Below, piece by piece: positions 22,900-34,108 of a DNA stretch of 64,000 nt; position 1 is the stretch's first letter, and each line of letters begins with the position of its first letter. The position numbers and the translations under genes were made by a program. This stretch comes from Rhynchosporium graminicola (Eukaryota > Ascomycota > Leotiomycetes > Helotiales > Ploettnerulaceae), in the NCBI GenBank assembly GCA_900074885.1, contig FJUW01000052.1, positions 62,001-126,000 on the forward strand, written 5' to 3'. The notes beneath the pieces were generated by a model, which saw nothing but the letters and a program-made list of their open reading frames with translations, had not been told where the DNA came from and did no database searches.

Positions 22900-23280
22900 C
22901 TATAACTTCGATTTCCCACTCCCTCCCCTCGCACCCCTATCCTGATCCGTCGGCTCACTATCACTCGTCTCGGCCTTCAAACTAATCGGATCCCCGAGCT
23001 GACTCGGATTCTCATCCAATTTCCCCATCGCTATCTGTCTCAGCGTCTTCTTTCCCCCCTCTCCCTCTCCTTTCTCTCCTCCTTGTCCTTTCATTTCCGC
23101 ACCGCTTACGCCGCGGCCATCGGTCTGGCCTTCAGTTGGTGCAGGCGCGACCTTTTGGATGGTTGCTTTGGCTTGGGAGATTTTGGAGGTGTTTGACTGG
23201 GAAGGGAGAAAGTGTTAGTGTGATCTCGAGAGAAGCCTTTGGAGGAGTGATGAAGGGAGTCGGGGACTTACTGGAGACAT
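22900..23280 (-). CDS. Small hypothetical protein (101 aa)
   Basis: This is a short hydrophilic protein of unknown role. The model has a 9-nt first exon (23280-23272, ATG TCT CCA), a 75-nt intron with GTAAGT donor, ACTAAC branch and CCAG acceptor, and a second exon at 23196-22900. The product starts MSPSNTSKISQAKATIQKVA and is rich in Gly, Lys and Glu in the middle (GGEKGEGEGGKK). It ends in a Ser/Asp/Gly-rich tail (SDSEPTDQDRG). No signal peptide or membrane segment is visible, and it is predicted to be disordered. The good intron signals argue that it is real. If the first exon is wrong, the frame at 23094 gives a 64-residue version. It lies about 520 bp downstream of NOP14 on the same strand. 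Confidence 0.6.
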
Positions 23281-23802
23281 ATCTGCTGCGGATATTGGAG
23301 GTTTGCAGCTGGGGAAATGGTGAGGTAGGTATAAGGGTATAGGGCAAGGGATCTTGGATCGGAAAATGCAAATGGAATGTAATTGATGCAAAGTGAATTG
23401 TGTTTTGATACTTATAGGGATGGAATTCGGATGATACTTCGCTATGATTTATTGACTTACCTCACCTCAGTTGAGTGGTTTGTCTATGACGCTGTCAAGA
23501 CTCTCAGTTCGCCGAGGCAGAACACATGACGGAGAGTAACATGTGTTGAATGTAGCGGCGGGTGTAAGCGAGTGAAACAACGTGGGGATGGCGGGGTAAA
23601 TAATGAGGCTGGTCTGCGTTTAATACTGAAAAATGAGCAGAGTAATGTCATAGGCTCGTAATTTTGACGATGCCTTGATTACAGGTACTGATTGGTTACA
23701 CGTACCGTACTGTGCAGGTAAACCTTGGGGTTTGACCAGCTCACAGCGTAATCCACAGAACCAATTTTCGCTATTGAACTCGAGTACAATTGATCAACCC
23801 GC
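23281..23802. other. Spacer between NOP14 and the small hypothetical gene
   Basis: About 520 bp holding the NOP14 3' end and the presumed promoter of the small gene. I see no other coding potential or defined motif. Confidence 0.5.
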
Positions 23803-26611
23803 CTATTTCTTAGCCTTCTTCCTCCACGCCTTCTCCCTCTCATACTCCTTCTTCTCATGTCCCTCCTCCCCTTGAATTTCTGCCAACAATCTCTTCTGCT
23901 TCTTTTCATACGCCTGATCGCGCTCCTTCTTCTCCTTGAGACTCGAGCTAGCCAGAATCCTCGAATCCTTGCGCAGCTCTCTAATCGCACCTTTACGCTC
24001 ACGCTTGTGCTCGTTCTTGAGCTTGGCGAGTTCGTTTCGCTCACGATCAGGGTCGTAGTGGCGTTCGGGATTGAAGTTGTCTTCGAATTTGGGAATGGAG
24101 GTTTTAATCGCGAGGGGTTTGTGGTGGTGGAGTTCGAGGGGACGGCGGGCCAAACGAGAAGAGTTGAGCAGGACAGTGAGTTTTTGGGAGAGGGTGGAAA
24201 GTGTTTTCTAGAATTGTTAGTAATGCTCTCTCAGAAGGGAAGATTAAATACGTACATTACAATTGCTGGAGAGCTTAGACCGGCACATTTTCGATGCGAG
24301 ATGATATGTGATTGTCAGTGCAGGTTCGAACACTTCTATGAAAGCGGACTTTTCACTCCAGATTGTCGCTGCTGCATCGATTAGGCTCAGGTTGACGTCT
24401 ATCAAGGCAGCTTTGAGAGCCTCTTCTTCCGCATCCGACAGATCTTTTTGTACGCAATCGTAAAATCTGAGCCTTCTTCCTGTATCTGTTGCACTTCGGA
24501 TCCGTAGTGAAGACTTAGGCTCGTGAAGCGGGAAATTGCCAGGGACTTTTGCTAGCTTTGATGGAGCTAAGACACACAACGTGTTCTCGACAAAGTTCAT
24601 TACTTCAGGGATATATCTTTTCGACAAATCCTGGTACTGAAGGCAAAGAGTGCAGAGGTATGCTCCCATAACGTAATCAGCTAGAGTCTGCGGTATTTTG
24701 AGACCAAGATACCGTGCTATGCCGAGGATAGCTGGAGTAGCAACCTGATGGAAATGATCAGAGGTTGGGAAGATCGATCCAACTGCCGTCAGAATCACTA
24801 GGTCCCCTGGCGTAGGGGACAGAGCTCGGGATATGTTCCAATCCTCGAGACTATGGCGGAAAGCGTTTGCGATCTCAATCGGGAACATCTTGGCCAAAGA
24901 GTGGATGTGGCGGATGATGGTCTCTAGCACGGTAAAAGGAGGGCGCTCCTCTTGGTTCACAAGGTATGAGATGTGGTCCACAAGTGCTACTGCGAGGTTT
25001 CCAAGCTTTGACTTGTTCTCGCTATGCAATTTGGGATGATAAAGGGCTCTTATCCGTTGGATGACTGTGGGCAAGTCCTGGATGTTGATTTCTTTCGTGA
25101 CCTCGAGAAGTTTCTCATGAGATTCTGGGCATGGGAATTTGAACGCCAAGTTCCCATTGACTCCGTTTTGAGATGGAAGCTCAATATCCCGAACAGGACC
25201 GTTTGCACCTGTCAAGAACTCTGGTTTCTTGGCCTCTTCTTCAGTAAGAAGTCCGGTGACAAATTCATCATCTTCTTCCTCTGCCACCTCTTCCGTCTCG
25301 TCCTCCGAGTCTTCATCCGAGCCCTCCTGCTCTGAGCCACTAGCAACCAAATCATCATCTATGAGAAAATCGTCCTCGTCCTCGACACCTAGGTCAGCCA
25401 TTGACGGCCTGACTTTGATACCAGCTCCAAAGCCAAACTCATCGTCTTCATCATCTTCGTTGTCGGGGATCTCATTGTCTGCTGGCTTTTCCTCGTCATC
25501 ACTGACTTCCTCTCCCTGCATGCGGCGAAGTCTCTTTGTCTCTAATTGTTGCAATTTCCTCGCCCTCTCCCCGATCATCTCATCCTCCGTCTTGGATTTC
25601 TCGGTAGGCTTTGCCCGTTCATCTTGAGCTAGCTGTCTCAGTCGTAGATCATATTCTTTATTGAATTTAATTTTGTCAGTTCCGGTCAGTAAGGCTGCAC
25701 GGTCCGCGTTCATGCCGGGAATGACTGCTGCAAGTACAGGAGCAGACTTCCGACCAATACCTCTGAGCAGGTCATGAATACTCGACATATCCTTGTCCAG
25801 TTCCTCCCGTACATCTTCATCATCATCCTTCGCTGCTTGTCGCTCATATTTATGAAGCTTAGACTTGGCAATAAGTTCCTTCATAACTTCTTGCTTGGAT
25901 TTCTTCCTTGCTGGGCGATCGTCTCCATCATCTTCTTGATCCTCTTCGCCATCCATGTCCGCTCGACGCCGCTTCAACTGTCGCTCTTCGTCCGAAGGAT
26001 GGTCATCTGCATCAGAAAGCTCCAGATCACTTTCTTCGAAATCATCCTTGATAGTAGGGCCATTGAGGGAAAGCGATTGACCCATATGCGTAAGTTCGCC
26101 GCCTTCGTCGTCCTCCAGATCAAAGGCCGAACTGTTCTTGTGCCTGAGTTGCTTCTCCCTTGTGAATCGCTCCAACATCTTCTCCTCAGGTGCCATACCG
26201 GGATCATTCTCACCAAAACGCTTGTCCAGAATACCGCCAACTTTCCGCCGAGTCTGCTGCTCCTCGATGTATGCCTGGCGGCGCTGTAAAGGCTGTCAGT
26301 GGTTTGTCAAATTATGTGTAGCTTTGACGAACCATTTCTTCATCTTGACTCTTCTGGAGACCAGGCCTCCTTATGGCAGGTTTATGTGAATGCTCCGTAG
26401 TTACATCAAACTTGGGCTTCTTGGACGTAGTAAAGTCGAACGGATTGAATTGCTCTCGGATCCCATTCAGCGTAACATTTCTCCCCACCTTCTTTTCCTT
26501 GTTGACGCCATTCTGCGCATTTTGCTTCCTTTGCTTCTTCGACTGCTGGGGACCAGTAATTCCCTGCTCTCGGAGAATAGCTTTGAGTCTCTTGAGCTGT
26601 GACGGAGGCAT
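23803..26611 (-). CDS. NOP14: Nucleolar complex protein Nop14 (SSU processome)
   Basis: Nop14 is a component of the small-subunit processome, required for 18S rRNA maturation and interacting with Emg1 and Noc4. Three exons, 26611-26333, 26283-24256 and 24207-23803, with introns of 49 and 48 nt, give 903 residues, slightly above yeast's 810. The start is MPPSQLKRLKAILREQGITG. The first splice gives RRQAYIEEQQTRRKVGGILD followed by KRFGENDP, both conserved. The middle contains long Asp/Glu-rich runs (about 300-420). The helical C-terminal half contains the LGLKIPQTLADYVMGAYLCT block. The last exon encodes the conserved PKFEDNFNPERHYDPDRERN and a Lys/Arg/Glu-rich end. It is divergent from the neighbouring membrane-anchored protein with a 216-bp spacer. 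Confidence 0.95.
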
Positions 26612-26827
26612 TGCGAGGAGGATTGGGAAATGATAGTACAAAACATTTTTTTCTTGATCGAAGATATCAGTTATCGCGATAAACCTAAAGAGGAAAGGAC
26701 TAGGCGGTCAAAATCGGCAGTTCGCCGTATTCTGGCATGTCAGCCTAGCAGCTTCAACATCTTTTACCTTGCGCCGATTAGCATTACAAAATCAGAATTC
26801 TTCGAACTCATATGTACTCTTGTTAAG
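26612..26827. promoter_or_regulatory. Shared divergent promoter NOP14 / membrane-anchored helical protein
   Basis: The 216-bp spacer between start codons must carry both promoters and leaders. No TATA box or named motif is evident. Confidence 0.4.
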
Positions 26828-27837
26828 ATGGCGGGGATGACGTCCTCTGGAAATGATAGACTCTTAACTCTCAGCCTCGCTTGTGCAGCAGGCGTGGTGA
26901 TTTGGGCAATGCGGGAGATGCTCATCTATTACCGCGACGCAGCTATCATACCTCCTTCAGAAAACAAGCCTCAATACATAACGCAGGATGTGGAAGACTC
27001 CTTGAAATTGAGTACTTTGAACAAGCTTTTGGACAGTCCCAGCTATCTGGTGCAAGAAACTACGGCGATAATCGTATGCGAACGGGCTCTTCACGACGAG
27101 GTTGCTATCAATGCGTTGCTCTGGCACATTACAAGGCCAGACCATACCTCAAGAGAACAAGGCATCCGGGCCTTGACGATGATGATGAATAGCTGTTTGT
27201 ATTCTCATTTCCGACTTGTACATTTGCCGACGCTGACTGCTCTTTAGCGACGGTACAGAAGGTTAATAAAGATGAAGCGTGGGCTGCTCTTGTAAGGTCT
27301 CTCGAGTATTCAGTCACAGATTATAAACATAACCTCTACGAAGCCGAATGGGATAATTGGCATCTTCGAGATGTAGTGGAACGAGGTTGTCTGATGGTAC
27401 TGGCTCAGATGGTGGACAGTTTCGGACCTTCTGGACTTGTCAAGTCACGATTTGTTGAGCGCTGGCTTGCAAAAGAACCCTGGTCAGAGGATGAAAAGGA
27501 CCGAATGATGAACTTCCAAGATTCTCTGCAAAGCAAGAATCGGCTGAGCGAGCTCACTCTGCCTCTATTCAGAGACCATGCAGGTCGAAAGCAATTGGCG
27601 AAAGCCAAGCTCGTCCCTGCTGAACTTGTGGTTATGCCTTCGGCTCAAGATATCAAAATGATCAACGGAGAGAGCACGGCAGGAGAAGATCTGGAAGGTA
27701 TGTTCGTTGATAATAGGCGGAGACGAGATCAGAATACTGAAGAAGATAATGTCCGGAGACGGCATCGTGAGGCTATGGTTCTGAACGATGGAACGAGACC
27801 GGTAGAGAGAGGCGACATAATACAGCGAGAGAGATGA
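26828..27837 (+). CDS. Membrane-anchored armadillo-like helical protein, function unknown
   Basis: Two exons, 26828-27194 and 27248-27837, are joined over a 53-nt intron (GTTTGT donor, GCTGAC branch, TTTAG acceptor), giving 318 residues. Residues about 12-32 form a hydrophobic segment (LTLSLACAAGVVIWAMREML) followed by charged sequence, consistent with an N-terminal signal anchor. The remainder is alpha-helical with leucine spacing reminiscent of armadillo-type repeats (STLNKLLDSPSYLVQETTAI), and the C-terminal 60 residues are Arg/Asp-rich. I do not recognise a named family, although similar proteins occur in filamentous fungi under vague cytoskeleton-associated names. The chosen ATG follows an in-frame open stretch, so an earlier start at 26630 cannot be excluded. 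Confidence 0.75.
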
Positions 27838-29004
27838 ACAAGCACATGAAAGAGCAGGGATACATATCGACAACAATGCAGTTCTTTGCTGTGGAGGAAA
27901 CTTGGGATGACAGAACGCCGCTGCATCGTGACCAGTATGGCACCGAGAAGAGGCGAGATACCTTTGGCGTGAGTCGCAGTGATGATGCCGCGAGGCTCTT
28001 CGTTCTTCGTATGTGAAGAAGCACTGCTTAGGTCAGTTCCGTAAGCTGGTTACAGCCGTGCAACACCGTATAGTCTGATCGGGCCTATTACCACTTGCCA
28101 CTCAGCTGCATCATCAATGAGGAGATAAATCGCACTTCAATCAGCAAGTGGAAGATGTACAATTAGCCAGCAATTAAATATGTTGGCAAATCAGGAGTGT
28201 CGCTCCGCTCCCTGCTTGTACTATGTTTTCAGCTCCAATCGGTACTTCATTTATACTCCGCTCAAGTGGCTGCTGTACCACGAGTAGCTGTCATATCAGC
28301 CAAGTCTCAAAACTGCATGATTGCATTCAGGTTTTTCATTGACGCACTTTCATGTTGCTGTTTGGATCACTTGTCACACATCCATCCCGTTTGAGAGAAG
28401 GTTTTGCTACTTTGAGAAGTTGTGTTGACGGGAGCAGCCTCCCATTGATGTGCCGACTTCCACGCGATTAGACTTTCGTCTACGAAAGCCTTGTTTAATA
28501 GTAATGACTTTCTTAATCATCTAAGCTTTCAGTCTCCTTATGCGGCTTATTCTCGAACTTGTTACAAGTATCCTGCAAGGTTTAGCTACTTCGTCAGCAG
28601 CCATATGATATTGTCAGAACACTGGTATGCTTTGAATCGCCCCGGTGGCCAATACGAAAGAGTGCATTCAACTGAATTTCACTGTAGCTCGTTACAGTAG
28701 TGCCGAGTCTTGATTGGCTTCCTGTAGTCGGCATGTCTTCTGTCAAAAGCTGAAGCTGCCTGTTTTACGATCGCTTCGCCTCATATGAAGATTGGACGCA
28801 GTAAGAAAGACTATTTCGGATCAGTCGCATGAGATGCTGTTTGTATAAGTAGTATACTGTTTCGCTACAGGTCTTTGAAAAAAATTCCTTACGTTTCATA
28901 TTACCGAAACTCTGTCCAGTCGCTATCATACGCCCTATCCATCCAACAAGTATCACACCTACCTAGGCACTCTATATTTCCGCCATCCAATTTTTACACA
29001 CACC
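27838..29004. other. Intergenic region
   Basis: About 1.2 kb without a supportable gene. A short frame at 27834-28016 overlaps the upstream stop codon (ATGA) and has no recognisable content. A TATAAG-like word near 28845 lies about 160 bp upstream of the secreted-protein start. Confidence 0.45.
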
Positions 29005-29652
29005 ATGCTCACTTTCTCCCTCCTCGTGCTAATTTTAGCAAACTCCTCACTCGCCCTCCCAATCACCACTACCACCACCTGCACCATTCCAAAATCCTTC
29101 ACCATTTCCGGCTTCACAAAGTACACGCCCGTATCCTCAAACCCCAACCCAGCACGTGTCGATTTCAGCTACGGCGACGATGGCGCTTCTGTACGGACGT
29201 ACTGTGTATTACTGGGATCTACGTCCACAACAATATACGACGCCCCTGTGGCGTGTAATATCCGGACGTGAGGTTTCTATTTGAGGGAAGTCAGTTGACG
29301 ATATTCGAGGCGTATGCGAGTTGCAATGCGTAAGTCAGCTGTCATCTTTCCCAAAAGTCTTCGATTTACGGCATGTCAGCATGCGTCTTCCGTCTGTGTT
29401 AAGTTGGGAGTCCATTCTTTAGAGAATAAGAAATGACGTTGTAAATTCCGCTGGGTGTAAAGGAGATCGAATATTTATGACATGCGGATGTTTTGCTGAT
29501 AAGTGGATAACAGAACCGACACAGCTCAAGTGAAAGGCTCAATCAGTGTTGGTACTTACTGCTATCCCAGCCCAGCGGGTGTTCCTCGTGGTGAAGGAAC
29601 TCAATGCCAGACACCGAGTGTATTACTTGGGGGGAGTTTGTCGCCAGCATGA
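29005..29652 (+). pseudogene. Small secreted protein (AA1-like type), frameshifted
   Basis: The N-terminus is a clear signal peptide (MLTFSLLVLILANSSLALP). Exon 1 runs 29005-29329 and exon 2 29514-29652, separated by a 184-nt intron (GTAAGT donor, ACAG acceptor). Exon 2 encodes VKGSISVGTYCYPSPAGVPR and ends near SLSPA. Between about 29255 and 29262 the frame must shift by one base: the upstream frame runs into a TGA at 29269, while the next frame continues without stop (PDVRFLFEGSQLTIFEAYAS) to the donor site. The two exons sum to 464 nt, one short of a multiple of three. The pattern of cysteines and the beta-rich sequence resemble fungal AA1-like secreted proteins; the role is unknown, possibly host or environment related. 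The shift could be a real mutation or an assembly error. Confidence 0.7.
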
Positions 29653-30274
29653 TTCTAGACACCTCTTCGGAGGAAAAAATCACAAGATGCCAGATGGTGC
29701 GAGAAGTAAATTGGGTGAATAAGGTTGGAATGGGAATGGAATGGGAATGGAATGGGAATGGAATGGGAATGATGGGGACATTGATAAATCTCGTCTCTTG
29801 TGTTTCTAGTATTAGTGAGAGGGGAGAGTCGGGGAACCTTTCTTCATTTTCGAAATGACATTGGTAATACGGAAATGGACTGACGTGGCGTGGTATATCG
29901 AACAGATTCATGGAATGATAGATTTGTTTGATCCAAACAATGTACCCCATCTCGTTGGCGGAACGAGATCTACTTCTATCAGTCAGCCTAGTATGTAGTA
30001 TTTGGTGCATGAGAATTTCACCAAGTCACGTCATCCGACAAGTTCCTGATATATATGTAGCTTGTTAGGTAGACGTTTGATGCAACTGCGACTTTCGGTT
30101 TCTCTCTTTTGAAGCTACGATCTACCAGGGACCTTTAAGTAACAGGCTGGGAAGACATTTTATTACAGTGCCTCCACGCACCGCTCTGTATTTTGAGCAT
30201 ACGAACCGTGGTTCGTCCCGTTTGATCCACATCAACATCAACGCTTTTATAAAAGCGAGGTCAGATCGACCTCA
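29653..30274. other. Convergent intergenic region with minisatellite
   Basis: Between the secreted-protein gene and the decarboxylase-like gene. It holds an 11-bp tandem repeat (29726-29770) and otherwise no gene. Confidence 0.5.
29726..29770. repeat. 11-bp minisatellite, unit TGGGAATGGAA
   Basis: About four near-perfect tandem copies begin 74 bp downstream of the secreted-protein stop codon. Slippage of such arrays is common, so copy number is probably variable. Confidence 0.92.
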
Positions 30275-31181
30275 TCAACCTCTGACCATCTCGCCATTCT
30301 CCTGCATCTGGTTCAAGACCCTATCCGCGACGCGGAAGGACTCCATACCAGAAGGTAGACCACAGTACGCACTATTCAGGAACGAATTTAGCTAAAATCA
30401 GAGTAACAGTTATGTGAAGTCTTACCTAGCCTGCAATAACGCCTCACGGATCTCAACCTCGCTACATCCGTTCCTGACAGCTCCACGCACATGCGTACCG
30501 AGCTCAGTCCATTTACTCATTGCTGTCAACATTACCAGGTTGAGGAGACTGCGGTCGCGAGGCGTAAGGCCGGGACGAGTCCAGATTGTTCCCCAGGCTG
30601 ATTCCTGCAAGGGCTTTAGTATTTTTGTTTTGAGGAGCGGTAAAGAGAAGTGAAAAGGAAGGCTGTAAGAGCGTACAGAGAATTTCTCCCATAAGTCTTC
30701 ACAAGCATCTGATATCATTAGACTAGCTACCTCCTACTTCGAAGAGCCGATCTCTGAAACGACAAATTAAAGCAAAGAAACAACACATCTCATGATGGAA
30801 AACACTTACAGTAGCAAATTGCTGCAACGGCCTCATGAAGTCACTACTCCCGTGCTCCAGTGACTGAGCCACATATTCCTCACCCACAACTTTCTTTCTC
30901 ATTTCAAGGCCCTGCTCATATAGAGCCTGGTGGTGAGAGGTATCCATGTTGTTTTTTGCCAGGGGAACGGAATTATCGTCTGTGTTCTACGAAGTCGTGA
31001 GTACTGAGCCAAACACTATTACAAATGTTTCTTGAAGTTGATAAATGGCCAGATCAATAGATTTCATTTGAATTTGAGGACTTACAGTAGGACGGAATTC
31101 CTCTGTTCCTGGAGGATAGAGTTGTGGTGAACCAACATTTGGCCCATAAGACTCGCCAGCTGGGTTGCGTGGAAGTGCCAT
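30275..31181 (-). CDS. Carboxymuconolactone decarboxylase-like protein
   Basis: Member of the carboxymuconolactone decarboxylase/AhpD-like superfamily, in which the founding enzyme decarboxylates gamma-carboxymuconolactone in protocatechuate breakdown. Four exons, 31181-31086, 30986-30810, 30604-30426 and 30371-30275, with introns of 99, 205 and 54 nt, give 182 residues. Domain hallmarks include HHQALYEQGLEMRKKVVGEE, the family core WGTIWTRPGLTPRDRSLLNL with LTAMSKWTELGTHVRGAVRN, and a helical end YCGLPSGMESFRVADRVLNQ. The N-terminal 30 residues are Pro-rich and not part of the fold. Middle exons meet without frame disturbance only if the 205-nt region is removed. No other aromatic-degradation gene is nearby, so the pathway assignment is uncertain. 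Confidence 0.88.
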
Positions 31182-31974
31182 GCTGGAAACGAGATCTTTT
31201 ATCTGAGATTTGTGGGTTTCAAAAGGTTCGAGTAGCCTGTACGAAGCGTGTTCTATCTTGGGTTGTATCCTTTACAAAACTCCAAGATATCATCAATAGT
31301 TGAGACTTTGTTTGTATACTGGAAGAAACGACTGCCAGTGTTTTGGTATATTACTTCCACTATTGCTGCAAAAAACTTCAATCCCGTAGTGGTTCAAGTC
31401 CTGTCAAGTGGAATTGAGGGATTTATTGCGAGAGGTATAACTTGAAACTTGGTAGATACAAAACAAGATCGGGGGGCTTGAAGCTCGAATTGGGGGCGCC
31501 AGCCGGTGCGGGGAAGTTGAGAAGCTTGGTGTTGCAAGCTAGGAACGGCCTTCGACTCCTATGTGGATGTCTGACTTCTCATCCTGTTTCCCATGTCGTC
31601 AATTACTTTCCAAAGGTCAAGATCCTGCAAGAGTATTGAAAGAATCGCGATAATACCAATACCAGTACCCATGATGAAAGATGAATTGCGTAGGTCAAGT
31701 TAATATGGTGGCGCTGTTGAAAGGGCAGCTAGTATTATGACGTGGTACTAGTGGTCTGAGACTTCTATGAGGGATCGCTTTCTATTTTGCTATCTTACAA
31801 ACAGAGGGTATGAACTCGAAATGAAACGCAAATCCGAAAACTGCATGCGGTACAGAATGCCACCAGAAGCAAAGTGTGAAAACACCAACATAAAACAAAG
31901 CGTCCCACGATTCAATTCATTTCCAAAACGATCAGCATATCAGCCATACCGTTTGCTGGGTATCATCGAATGAT
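31182..31974. other. Spacer between CCP1 and the decarboxylase-like gene
   Basis: About 790 bp holding the 3' end of CCP1 and the presumed promoter of the downstream gene on the same strand. No coding potential of note. A GGTTCAAGTCC word near 31390 mimics a tRNA B box but has no tRNA fold around it. Confidence 0.5.
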
Positions 31975-33257
31975 CTAAGCATTGGTTGGCTTGAAGGTAT
32001 ACTTCTCAGCATTCTCAGCGAAGGGAACACCGAGCTCGAAAAGCTTGACGCAGACGGCAGAAAAGTCCTTGAAGAATCGATCGTTGTCCTTGGCGTAGAC
32101 TTCGACCCATTTCTTAAAGGCCTTATCCGAAACGAGCGCGATGTCGGTAGGAAGCATCATGAGACTCTTGGTGGTCTTGTCCTCAAGCTGTGTTTCCATC
32201 TGTTAACCATGTTCTTGCCCACATCGTACATCGTACATCGTACATCTTTGCAGTAATTTGGGGGGTTTGAGACTGCTTACCTGCTTAGGACCATTCCACT
32301 TCTTCCACTGCCACTTCTCGTTCAACAAAAGTTGGTAGTAATCATTAGTGACCACCGTTGGGGAGAAAGTCCATGGACCGGAGAAACCACTACGATCGGT
32401 ATGGCAACGTCCCAAGGCATGTGCACCGCTCAAAGCCACAATCTCTTGGTCATTGAAGCCCATACGACCGAAAATGTCTCGCAAATGCTTATTGCCCTGA
32501 GTAGCATCTGGCAGACGCCCATCAGGTGTGCAAGCTGCGAGATCCTTGTCTGATCGACCTGGTCTGTATGGGAGGATTGGACCTTGCATCTCTTGAATAG
32601 CACAGACACCAGCCAGAATCCAAAGATCGGAGTAGGAGATCCATGGGAATTTTTCTATCCTATATGTCAGTAGTTGTTTCCAGAAACACATCACACCACA
32701 TCGGTCAAAACGAGGGATCATCACTTACGCTTTACAGGTTCCAAAAAGTCTCTCGCAGCCTTCAAGCCAGCATTCGCTCCGTGATCACTCTCTGGAGCAA
32801 ATCTCATAGTCGCACCGTTGCTCCCTCCAGTACCGGTCTCCTTATCGAAAGTTCCGCTACAATGCCACGCCAATCTCACCAGGACGGGTCCATAGGATCC
32901 ATCATCATAATCGTCCTTCTCCTCCAACCTAGCAGCAACCTCATTATACACCTTCTGGTAATCCTCGAACTTTGGAGTGAAGATACCCTTGGTCTCGCCT
33001 GCTGATCCGGAGAGCAAGCTGCCGTTGCCTTGGGTATAGAAATAAGCTGCTCCACCAGTCACGGCTAGGGCGCCGATTCCTACAAAGAGGCCGGTTGAGG
33101 AGGATTTCGGGGATGACGAGGCATAGCCACGGCGAGATTGTTGGCGGAATGTCTGGCGGGGGAGTGTAAATGCTGAGTTTCTTGATGATGTCTTGAATGC
33201 GGATGTGGAAGGGGCTTTAAGTGCCGCGCGGACAACATTACGTGCTGCGGAAGCCAT
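31975..33257 (-). CDS. CCP1: Cytochrome c peroxidase, mitochondrial
   Basis: Class I haem peroxidase of the intermembrane space that reduces hydrogen peroxide using cytochrome c. Three exons, 33257-32729, 32654-32281 and 32187-31975, with introns of 74 and 93 nt, give 371 residues. An Arg/Ser/Ala-rich presequence is followed by a hydrophobic sorting segment ([18 protein letters not shown], about 55-75), as in bipartite intermembrane-space signals. Distal residues are visible in [13 protein letters not shown] (Arg, Trp, His about 125-130). The proximal haem ligand sits in [11 protein letters not shown] near 253, and SGPW holds the equivalent of the yeast Trp191 radical site. The last acceptor is ambiguous: ACACAG at 32188 gives [10 protein letters not shown], matching family spacing, whereas AACAG at 32200 adds METQ. 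Confidence 0.95.
32221..32246. repeat. 7-bp tandem repeat inside a CCP1 intron
   Basis: Three and a half copies of ACATCGT lie within the last CCP1 intron. It makes this intron longer than most others in the window. Confidence 0.9.
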
Positions 33258-34108
33258 GGTGGCGTGTTGTCGTTGAGCTCCAAATCAGTCAGATGATAAC
33301 GTCTGGTATGTCGGTACCTTGCCGAAAAGATATCAGGGCTTAAAGTAAGGTTGTCTAAGGGCTGACGTGAGAGACTTGGAAGGATGTTAGATACGCAGGA
33401 AATCTGTTAGGGACGAGGAAATGAAGGTGAGGTTGAAGGGTGGGAGATGTAAAGTCAAATAGCGAAATGAATTCTTCGGGATTCTACAACAGCTCAACTC
33501 AACCCCGTCGCCAGAAGCCGAGAACGAAAAGCTTCGCAGCTCTCCGATGCAATCGGCCCATATTAATGGAAGCACGTCCTCTCGATCTGACCAATCACTG
33601 GGTGTACATTACTATTTGAACTGGCATTAAACAGTGGAATTCTTGAACATGATTCATGCCGAAACTTTCATGGACTTGCGTTCAAATGGCAAATCATTGC
33701 GATTTGATAGCACGTGACTGACAAATCGTAAATTGAATCGTGAACTTCATTCTGCGCTCCGAGGAGCCCTGCCCAGCCTTTTTATGACTGATTGAGCTAC
33801 GTACCTAGCCGGCGATATTTCTGGGGCGTTGATTGATGCTGAAGATTCGAAACAAAAATTGGGTTCGTAAAATTCGGCCTCGGGATGATGGGAAATACTG
33901 CGGGCCGGGTCGGGTCTGCCACATCACCCCGAGCCGGATCTCCTGCATGCTGCGAAAGTGTCTTCCCGTAATCATGTAGACAGTAGTGTGAAGTTGACGA
34001 GGCTCTGCTGATGGGAAACGTACAATTGTCATTATTTTCGAAATTCCGAGGCTGCAAAGTTTACTATACATCAATGTCCGTTTCTTATTCGTTCGTCGAG
34101 TTTCTCAA
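33258..34108. other. CCP1 upstream region
   Basis: Presumed CCP1 promoter and beyond. I see no gene; overlapping minus-strand frames at 33797-34074 look like chance. A GAATTC/GGAATTC word occurs near 33640, but no stress element is clear. Confidence 0.45.

Noticed and set aside
25229..25627. 132-codon Ser-rich frame inside NOP14 on the opposite strand
   Set aside because: It is the complement of the Asp/Glu-rich NOP14 repeats (GAA/GAT read as TTC/ATC), a known artefact.
27834..28016. 60-codon frame overlapping the stop of the helical membrane protein by ATGA
   Set aside because: The ATGA overlap mimics bacterial coupling but is not meaningful in a fungal nuclear gene; no domain is present.
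31375..31410. GGTTCAAGTCC word resembling a tRNA B box
   Set aside because: The T-arm does not pair and no A box, anticodon arm or acceptor stem can be built around it.
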